From positions 1-12,361 of the forward strand of contig JAISKY010000066.1 of assembly GCA_031260745.1 (NCBI GenBank): 12,361 bases of DNA, read 5' to 3'. Position 1 is the stretch's first letter. Every line of letters begins with the position of its first letter. Of the stretch, positions 1 through 5,916 are shown piece after piece. Made by a program: the position numbers and the translations under genes. Origin of the DNA: Oscillospiraceae bacterium. Lineage in GTDB: Bacteria; Bacillota; Clostridia; Oscillospirales; Oscillospiraceae. Below the pieces are notes generated by a model. It did not search any database. It was not told the origin of the DNA and was given only the letters and a program-made list of their open reading frames with translations.

Positions 1-2145
1 GAGGGTAAAACCTTAGTCGCCGCGATGCCGTGCTACCTTAACGCGCTGGAGGGTAAAGGCGTTCACGTCGTAACGGTCAACGATTACCTCGTCAAAGTCG
101 GCTGTGAGGAAATCGGACAGATTCACCGCTTTTTAGGTCTGACTTGCGGGCGGATTATTCACGGGCTTACTCCCGCAGAACGCCGCGAGGCTTACGAGTG
201 CGATATTACCTACGGCACTAACAACGAAATGGGATTCGATTACCTGCGCGATAATATGGCGATTTACAAGCAGGATATGGTTCAGCGCGGTCACGTGTTC
301 GCAATCGTAGACGAGGTTGACAGCATTTTGATTGACGAGGCGCGTACTCCGCTGATTATCTCCGGTCAGGCAGATGAAGCGTCCGACCTGTACGAGAAAG
401 CCGAGGATTTCGTACGTCGGCTGAAAGTCAAGGTCGTGCGTGAAACCGACGAAAAAGAGGAAGAATCCGAGGACATTGACGCGGATTACGTCGTTGACGA
501 AAAGGGTAAATCCGTTTCACTGACCGCTCGCGGTATTGAGAAAGCGGAACATCATTTCAAAATTGAAAACTGGAGCGATATAGAGAACAGTGCGATGAAC
601 CACCACGTAAATCAGGCGATTCGCGCTCATGGAGTTATGAAACGCGACGTTGACTACGTTATACAGGACGGCGAGGTAATAATCGTTGACGAGTTCACCG
701 GACGTCTGATGTTCGGGCGGCGTTACAGCGAGGGTTTGCACCAGGCGATTGAAGCGAAGGAACACGTTACCGTTGCCGCCGAGAATAAAACGCTCGCGAC
801 TATTACGTTCCAGAACTATTTCCGTATGTACTCTAAGTTGTCGGGTATGACCGGTACGGCATTGACGGAAGAAGAAGAATTCGCGGCGATTTATAAGCTC
901 GATATTGTGGAAATCCCCACGAATAAGCCTATGATAAGAATAGACCGCCCTGATATTGTCTATAAAAACGACGCGGGCAAACTGCGGGCAATCGTCAATC
1001 AAATCAAGGAGTGTAACGGACGCGGTCAGCCGGTTCTCGCGGGTACGATTTCCGTTGAGAAGTCGGAGCATTTGTCAAAACTGCTGACTAAAGAGCGTAT
1101 CGCTCACACCGTGCTTAACGCGTTGCACCACGAACACGAAGCGGCGATAATCGCGGAAGCCGGTAAACCCGGCGCGGTAACAATCGCGACGAATATGGCG
1201 GGACGCGGAACCGATATTAAGTTGGGAGGAGCGGACGCGACTCCGGAGGATTTTAACAAAGTAATTGAAGCCGGAGGGCTGTATGTGCTCGGTACGGAAC
1301 GTCACGAAAGCCGCCGTATTGATAATCAGCTTCGCGGACGTTCAGGTCGTCAAGGCGACCCCGGAGAAAGCCGGTTCTTTATCTCGCTGACTGACGATAT
1401 TATGCGCCTGTTCGGTTCCGACCGCGTTTTAGGTATGGTTGAGTCGCTCGGACTTGGCGAGGACGACCCGATTGACGCTAAAATCCTTAGCAACGCTATT
1501 GAGCGCGCTCAAAAACAGGTCGAAAGCCGCAACTTCCAGGCGCGTAAATCCGTATTGGAATACGACGACGTTATGAATATGCAGCGTGAGCTTATTTACG
1601 CTCAACGTCGCAAAGTGCTTGACGGCGAGGACTTAAAAACCTATATACGCTCTATGATTGAGGAAGTGTCCAAAGAGGAAATCGAACCTGACCCGGATAG
1701 GTTCGACAGCGAAGTTGACGAGCTACGCGAGGAAAAAGCCAACGCCGCTCTTGCTAAATATGACGCCAAAGAAGTTGAACTTTCCGCGCTTGGCTTTGAT
1801 ATGCGCGAGGTTGAACGCGTATTCCTGCTCCGCGTAGTTGACGAATTGTGGATGGACCACATTGACGCTATGCACGAGCTTAGGCGCGGTATCGGGCTTA
1901 GGGCGTTCGGAAACTCGAAACCCATCGACGCGTACAAGCGCGAGGGCTTTGAGATGTTTGAGGGTATGATTAACGGCATCAAGCACGACTTGGTTCAGCG
2001 TATTCTCAGCGTACAGATTCGCCGCAACGAACAAGTTCAGCGTAAGAGCGTCGTTAAGAATCTGAAAGCTATTCAGAATGTCGGCGGCGATAACTCTCCG
2101 AAAAAGTCTAATACTCCGAAAAACCGCAACTGGAGCCGCAGATAG
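1..2145 (+). CDS. secA: Preprotein translocase ATPase SecA, 5'-truncated by the window
   Basis: SecA is the cytoplasmic motor that pushes unfolded preproteins through SecYEG using ATP. The window opens inside Walker A (EGKT of GEGKT), so roughly the first 100 residues are missing; 714 residues are visible. Seen in order: TVNDYL, FDYLRDNM, the Walker B/DEAD-like DEVDSILIDEARTPLIISG (from nt 310), the preprotein cross-linking region, GMTGTA, MAGRGTDI, LRGRSGRQGDPGESRFF, the scaffold-helix segment with LEYDDVMN, and the C-terminal WMDHIDAM...GIGLRAFG block. Three oddities: the usual RDA after NDYL is replaced by VGC; the helical wing (about nt 1670-1800) is about 28 residues shorter than in Bacillus subtilis SecA; and the protein ends in a basic NRNWSRR tail with no CxC zinc/SecB-type motif. 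Family assignment is certain. Whether this is the main SecA or an accessory SecA2-like copy is open. It is followed 14 nt later by the PgeF-like gene. Confidence 0.97.
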   Translation, partial: EGKTLVAAMPCYLNALEGKGVHVVTVNDYLVKVGCEEIGQIHRFLGLTCGRIIHGLTPAERREAYECDITYGTNNEMGFDYLRDNMAIYKQDMVQRGHVFAIVDEVDSILIDEARTPLIISGQADEASDLYEKAEDFVRRLKVKVVRETDEKEEESEDIDADYVVDEKGKSVSLTARGIEKAEHHFKIENWSDIENSAMNHHVNQAIRAHGVMKRDVDYVIQDGEVIIVDEFTGRLMFGRRYSEGLHQAIEAKEHVTVAAENKTLATITFQNYFRMYSKLSGMTGTALTEEEEFAAIYKLDIVEIPTNKPMIRIDRPDIVYKNDAGKLRAIVNQIKECNGRGQPVLAGTISVEKSEHLSKLLTKERIAHTVLNALHHEHEAAIIAEAGKPGAVTIATNMAGRGTDIKLGGADATPEDFNKVIEAGGLYVLGTERHESRRIDNQLRGRSGRQGDPGESRFFISLTDDIMRLFGSDRVLGMVESLGLGEDDPIDAKILSNAIERAQKQVESRNFQARKSVLEYDDVMNMQRELIYAQRRKVLDGEDLKTYIRSMIEEVSKEEIEPDPDRFDSEVDELREEKANAALAKYDAKEVELSALGFDMREVERVFLLRVVDELWMDHIDAMHELRRGIGLRAFGNSKPIDAYKREGFEMFEGMINGIKHDLVQRILSVQIRRNEQVQRKSVVKNLKAIQNVGGDNSPKKSNTPKNRNWSRR

Positions 2146-2159
2146 AGGATAATATACAC

Positions 2160-2783
2160 ATGGAGAAAGTCAGATACGCGTTCGGTACGAAAATGGATAC
2201 CGCCGAATCGCTTGGGTTTGCGAACGCCGCTAAACCTAAGCAGGTTCGCGGCGGAAAAGTAGTCGCCGCTGACGAACTGCCTTGCGAAGCGGACGCGGTC
2301 GTCACTAACCTCCGCAACTTTCCGATTTGTGTTTCCGCCGCCGACTGCGTTCCGGTTTTGATGTACGACCCTGCGGCTAACTGTATCGCGGCGGTTCACT
2401 CGGGCTGGCAAGGTACGGAGCTTAACATAGCCGCGAAAACCGTAGCGAAACTTACCGAGCTTTACGGTTCCGCTCCCGCGGATATTCAGGCGTATATCGG
2501 TCCCGCGATTGGCGGCGAGTGCTACGAAGTCGGCGACGAGGTAATCGCTAAAGTTCGCGGTACAATCAGTCCGGATTCAGGCGCGGGTATTGTAGACGGG
2601 TTTCCGAAAAACATAGACTTACGCGCCGTAGTCGCGGAGCAGCTTCGTGAGGCGGGCGTAACCCGAATCGACATTCACTCGGATTGCGTAAGGTGCAAGT
2701 CCGATATTTACTGGTCGCGGCGCGCGGAACTCGCCAAAGGCGGCGCGTACCAAAACAACATTTCCGTTATCGAGATTTTATGA
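2160..2783 (+). CDS. Short PgeF/YfiH (laccase-domain) family protein lacking one metal-site His
   Basis: This family (YfiH, YlmD, PgeF; older name polyphenol oxidase) comprises cytoplasmic zinc-dependent purine nucleoside phosphorylase/adenosine deaminase-type enzymes; some members act in peptidoglycan-related editing. The 207-residue product shows ADCVPVLMYDP (residues 61-71), VHSGWQGT (79-86), IGPAIGGECYEVG and a C-terminal DCVRC...YWSRR. The family normally binds zinc by His-Cys-His. Here Cys63 and His80 are present with the usual 17-residue spacing, but the first ligand, in the motif QVHG, reads QVRG (Arg30, codon CGC at 2247-2249). The usual HAGWRG is HSGWQG. The N-terminal part before QVRG is only about 27 residues, much shorter than the 60-70 usual, and lacks the NR motif. 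Start ATG 2160 follows AGAGGA at 2144-2149. The stop overlaps the next start (ATGA). Family membership is firm; enzymatic activity is doubtful. Confidence 0.88.
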   Translation: MEKVRYAFGTKMDTAESLGFANAAKPKQVRGGKVVAADELPCEADAVVTNLRNFPICVSAADCVPVLMYDPAANCIAAVHSGWQGTELNIAAKTVAKLTELYGSAPADIQAYIGPAIGGECYEVGDEVIAKVRGTISPDSGAGIVDGFPKNIDLRAVVAEQLREAGVTRIDIHSDCVRCKSDIYWSRRAELAKGGAYQNNISVIEIL

Positions 2784-4360
2784 AACGACTTATTGCTATA
2801 CTGATTATCCTGACGCTTGCGTTGTCGGCGTGTTCACGTACGCCGGTAGTTCAGGAATATGATGAAACTCCGGCTCCCAGCGAAACGCTTGCGCCTACTC
2901 CGACTGCGGAACCGACTCCGCCGCCCGAACACGATAAACGATTCACCCTGCAATGGAATTCGGATATGTCCTTCAACCCTGTCATCGGGTTGAGCACCAA
3001 TAATTTGCAGCTTGCGGGGCTGATTTACGAGGGCTTATTCCGGATTAATCCGGACTACACATGGGAACCCGTACTGTGCGACTCGTGGGAAACAATAGAC
3101 GGAATCGGGTGGATATTTCGAATAAAACAGGGAATTATATGTCACAACGGCGCGGAGCTTGGATTGTTCGATATTATTGGCTCGCTGAATACCGCGCGTG
3201 AAACGGGACGATTCGTGAACCGACTTTCAAATATCAAAGCGGTCGGAGCGAAAGACGGCGCGGTAAGTATTACGCTTAACAAGGCTGACTATGATTTTCC
3301 CGCTCTGCTCGACATTCCGATTATGAAAGACGGTACGACGTATTCACAGCGTCCGTCCGGAACCGGTCCGTTTATGCTGGATGAGCTATACTCCAGGTTA
3401 AACGCATTCAGCTACCACCGCGACTATGCCAATCTTCCGATTAAGACGATTTATCTGACGGAGGTTGCTCACGAGGATTTAATTCCGGCGTTTGACAGCG
3501 GGAAAATCGACGTTGTAGTCGAGAACAAAAGCGATACAGGCTCAATGGAGTTTAGCGCGGGCGCGGAGCGTCGCAGTTATGTGACCAATATAATGCACTA
3601 TATCGGCTTTAACTCGTGGCGCGGAGCTTGCTCCGACCCCGCGAAGCGGCGGGTTATCGCGTCTATGATAAATCGCGCGGAGCTTACTGAACACGTACTG
3701 CCGGACTGTGAGCCGTCCGTACTTCCGCTACCGCCGGGTTCGCCGTATTACATTGACTCGATTGCGGAAACCGCTCTGATTCCGGAGGAAAGTCTGCCAA
3801 TCGAGATGAACGCGGTCAGGTTAGCCGACTACGACGGCGACGGTCATCTTGAGTATATTGACGACAACAACGATATTCAAAAAATTTACCTGGAGTTTAT
3901 CGTTCACCGCGACAACCTGAAAAAAGTTAACGCCGCGAAACAAATAGTGGAAATGCTAAGAGCCTACGGATTTTACATTAACTTCAAGGAGTTGTCGTGG
4001 GCTGATTACCAAAAAGCGCTTAACGAAGGACGTTACGATTTGTATTACGGCTCGATTCAAATATCGGCTAACTTCACGTTAATGCCGCTTGCCGACGATA
4101 AAGGCGCGGCTCGGTTCGGGTATTACGATGCTACGTTCGACCAGTTCGCGACGGAGTTTCAGGCGTCTGAACCCGGCGAATGGAAAACCAATACGGCAAA
4201 ATCTATGCTTAGGGAATATTGTGATATGGTACCGTTTACGCCGCTGGTGTTTGAGCGCGGTACGCTGCTGACAAACCGCGGTGTGGTCGCCGGCGCGACG
4301 CCTACTCAATACAACGCGTTTTATAACTTCACAGACTGGGAAATAGACTTTGGAGGATAA
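2780..4360 (+). CDS. Substrate-binding lipoprotein, ABC transporter family 5 (OppA/DppA-like)
   Basis: Extracellular binding lipoprotein of the SBP_bac_5 type, which normally delivers peptides, nickel or other small solutes to an ABC importer. The start at 2780 gives a classic lipoprotein signal: MKR, a hydrophobic stretch, then lipobox LSAC with the lipidated Cys18. It is followed by a Pro/Thr/Glu-rich linker (about residues 28-50) likely spanning the cell wall. Family features follow: NLQLAGLIYEGLFRINPD, a WIFRIKQGIICHNG block, GTGPFMLDE, and a C-terminal RYDLYYGSI...PFTPLVFERG region. An Asp-rich DYDGDGHLEYID loop (residues 350-361) has EF-hand spacing, as in many family members. Length is 526 residues, normal for the family. 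The ATGA overlap with the PgeF-like stop suggests translational coupling. No permease or ATPase gene is adjacent, so the substrate and partner transporter are unknown. Confidence 0.9.
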   Translation: MKRLIAILIILTLALSACSRTPVVQEYDETPAPSETLAPTPTAEPTPPPEHDKRFTLQWNSDMSFNPVIGLSTNNLQLAGLIYEGLFRINPDYTWEPVLCDSWETIDGIGWIFRIKQGIICHNGAELGLFDIIGSLNTARETGRFVNRLSNIKAVGAKDGAVSITLNKADYDFPALLDIPIMKDGTTYSQRPSGTGPFMLDELYSRLNAFSYHRDYANLPIKTIYLTEVAHEDLIPAFDSGKIDVVVENKSDTGSMEFSAGAERRSYVTNIMHYIGFNSWRGACSDPAKRRVIASMINRAELTEHVLPDCEPSVLPLPPGSPYYIDSIAETALIPEESLPIEMNAVRLADYDGDGHLEYIDDNNDIQKIYLEFIVHRDNLKKVNAAKQIVEMLRAYGFYINFKELSWADYQKALNEGRYDLYYGSIQISANFTLMPLADDKGAARFGYYDATFDQFATEFQASEPGEWKTNTAKSMLREYCDMVPFTPLVFERGTLLTNRGVVAGATPTQYNAFYNFTDWEIDFGG

Positions 4361-4364
4361 AAAT

Positions 4365-4703
4365 ATGAATACTCTGCACGCGAAAATCAAGGTATGGCTT
4401 GCCAAAGACGACAGAGGTTTTTTCGGACCAGGTACGCTCAAACTTTTGAAGCTGACGCACGATTTACAGTCGCTGAAAGCCGCTTGTATTCAAATGGGTA
4501 TGAGCTACTCCAAAGGTTGGAAAATCGTCGCGAACGTGGAGCGTGAGCTTGGCTACCCCGTGCTTAACCGTCAGCAGGGCGGACGGTTCGGCGGAGGTTG
4601 TGACCTTACCCCGGAAGGTAAAGCCATCGCCGAGCGATACGAGGCTTTCACAAAACGCGTAACCGAAATCGTCACCGAAACTTACAGCGAATTTTTCCCG
4701 TGA
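4365..4703 (+). CDS. ModE N-terminal-like winged-helix DNA-binding protein
   Basis: A 112-residue protein resembling the N-terminal LysR-type winged-helix domain of the molybdate regulator ModE (COG2005-like). Visible features are a GFFGPGTLKLLKL segment, the helix-turn-helix region SLKAACIQMGMSYSKGWKIV, the wing with GYPVLNRQQGGRFGGGCDLTPEGKAIAERY, and a C-terminal helix. ModE-type proteins bind DNA as dimers; full ModE adds TOBE (molybdate-binding) domains, which are absent here, so direct oxyanion sensing is not supported. Start ATG 4365 is preferred over the in-frame TTG at 4350 because GGAGG (4352-4356) lies 8 nt upstream of the ATG. That ribosome binding site is embedded in the last codons of the lipoprotein gene, implying cotranscription. 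Its target is unknown; local control of the lipoprotein gene is an inference from position only. Confidence 0.85.
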   Translation: MNTLHAKIKVWLAKDDRGFFGPGTLKLLKLTHDLQSLKAACIQMGMSYSKGWKIVANVERELGYPVLNRQQGGRFGGGCDLTPEGKAIAERYEAFTKRVTEIVTETYSEFFP

Positions 4704-4777
4704 CAGGCGTCCGATGAACAAAAACGTACCGGAAAATTGCGTCCTTACCGCGTTGTTTTCGTATATTTACGTAATTT

Positions 4778-4814
4778 GTACAAAACAGCCCTAATGCGGC
4801 GCGGGCTTTTGTAC
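4778..4814 (+). terminator. Probable hairpin terminator after the secA-wHTH run
   Basis: Inverted repeat lying 74 nt past the stop of the winged-helix gene. GTACAAA, a two-base AC bulge and AGCCC pair with GGGCT plus TTTGTAC across an 11-nt loop. An A-run precedes and TTTT lies within the right arm, so it could work in either direction. The GC part of the stem is only 4-5 bp, making it a moderate terminator at best. A protein-binding palindrome is an alternative reading. Confidence 0.45.
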
Positions 4815-4865
4815 GAATATATGTGTGTGTTGAAATATGGCAATTAGTGATTGTTCGGAGGAAAA

Positions 4866-5861
4866 ATGCTGCACCTGTTTGTGATTAACCCCAAATCGTT
4901 CCGGAGTACAAGCGAAGTTGAAGCCGTCGTTACGGAGATTATCCAGGCGTTCTCAAAAAACCACGAGCCGTACAAAGTTTATATGTCCAGAGCGCCGCGT
5001 GACGCAATCGGAGCGATTAACAAATACGTTGAAGCCGCTCCGCGCGGCGAAACCGTCAGAGTTTACGCGGTCGGCGGCGACGGAATTTTGTTCGACTGTA
5101 TCAACGGAATTATCGGACTGCCGAACGCGGAGATAACGAATGTTCCGTACGGAAACTCCAATGATTTCCTGCTGTCGTTCGGGGAGCGCAGTTATCCGTC
5201 GTTCAGCGATATTCAGTTGCTTGCGTACTCTCCGACTACGGAAACCGACGTACTGTACTGCGGTAATACTCACGCGATTAACTGCTGCTGTATCGGCATT
5301 GAGGCGAGCGCGATACTTAAAACCGCGTCGCTCCTGAATATTCTCGGTAAAACAAAAGTGTTACATAGGCTGATTCCGGCTGTGTATTTTTGCGGAGAGA
5401 TAATCGCCGCGATTGACTCCGGTCTGCGCCGCCAGAAATACACGGTAATTATTGACGGTGAGTTTTTCGGCGGAGTATTCGGCGTTATAAATATCGGAAA
5501 CGGCTCGCATAACGCCGGAGGCAGAACGCCTCAACCCTACGCGTTGCCTAATGACGGACTGCTTGACGTAATTTTGTACAAATCCTCAAGCGTGTTTAAC
5601 GCGCTCCGGATTGTCGGGCCGTATCTTCGCGGCAACTTTGAGCATTACCCCGACAACTTCATATACCGCAGAGCGAAGCGAATTGAAGTTCGCTCCGAAC
5701 AGCCGCTCCCGATTGTAATTGACGGCGAGACATTTTATGATACGTTTATTAACGTCGAGGTCATGCCAAAAGCGGTTAACTTCATTACGCCGCCGGGTAT
5801 GACGTATCGCACGGCGGCTGACGAACCGCTGGGAGCGAAACTGAAACCCCGTAAGAAATAA
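4866..5861 (+). CDS. Diacylglycerol kinase-family lipid kinase (DgkB/YegS-like)
   Basis: Soluble or membrane-associated lipid kinase of the DAGK catalytic-domain family, which phosphorylates diacylglycerol or related lipids to recycle them in phospholipid or lipoteichoic acid metabolism. The 331-residue product has the N-terminal FVINPKS strand, the nucleotide-binding loop VGGDG (Gly70-Gly73), a VPYGNSNDF loop equivalent to the usual P-x-G-T-x-NDF, the NDGLLDV segment, and a C-terminal RRAKRIEVRSEQPLPIVIDGE block. Length is typical (about 300-330). Departures from consensus are GGDGI for GGDGT, FD for the following NE, and GNSNDF for GTxNDF, all near the ATP site. Start ATG 4866 follows GGAGGA at 4857-4862; a TTG at 4851 overlaps that site and is rejected. 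No convincing promoter was found in 4704-4865. It ends at a hairpin shared with the convergent gene. Confidence 0.88.
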   Translation: MLHLFVINPKSFRSTSEVEAVVTEIIQAFSKNHEPYKVYMSRAPRDAIGAINKYVEAAPRGETVRVYAVGGDGILFDCINGIIGLPNAEITNVPYGNSNDFLLSFGERSYPSFSDIQLLAYSPTTETDVLYCGNTHAINCCCIGIEASAILKTASLLNILGKTKVLHRLIPAVYFCGEIIAAIDSGLRRQKYTVIIDGEFFGGVFGVINIGNGSHNAGGRTPQPYALPNDGLLDVILYKSSSVFNALRIVGPYLRGNFEHYPDNFIYRRAKRIEVRSEQPLPIVIDGETFYDTFINVEVMPKAVNFITPPGMTYRTAADEPLGAKLKPRKK

Positions 5862-5870
5862 CAAAATAAG

Positions 5871-5903
5871 AAACCCGCGGAGCCTAAATGGTTCCGCGGG
5901 TTT
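5871..5903. terminator. Bidirectional intrinsic terminator between convergent genes
   Basis: A 14-bp stem (5871-5884 with 5890-5903; one G-T wobble) closes a 5-nt TAAAT loop. The core is the GC-rich CCCGCGGA/TCCGCGGG, flanked by AAA and TTT. Reading plus, it is followed by a short T-rich TTTGTACGTT; reading minus, by CTTATTTTGTTATTT. It lies 9 nt past the lipid kinase stop and 13 nt past the stop of the opposite-strand lipoprotein gene, the place expected for a shared terminator. Confidence 0.88.
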
Positions 5904-5916
5904 GTACGTTGAGCGT

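Noticed and set aside
517..1071. 184-codon open frame opposite secA
   Set aside because: It lies wholly antisense to well-conserved secA motifs, has no recognisable family pattern and follows from the codon bias of the sense gene. The same holds for other antisense open frames across the window.
2684..2779. Upstream in-frame start for the family 5 lipoprotein
   Set aside because: The extra 32 residues are Arg-rich, lie inside the PgeF-like gene and would place the signal peptide internally. The ATG at 2780 gives a proper lipoprotein signal.
3827..3862. EF-hand-like DYDGDGHLEYID loop as a dedicated calcium switch
   Set aside because: Asp-rich DGDG loops at this place are common in family 5 binding proteins. 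Calcium binding is possible, but a special role is not supported.
4350..4364. TTG start for the winged-helix gene
   Set aside because: The TTG overlaps the GGAGG that serves the ATG at 4365, so it cannot use that site itself.
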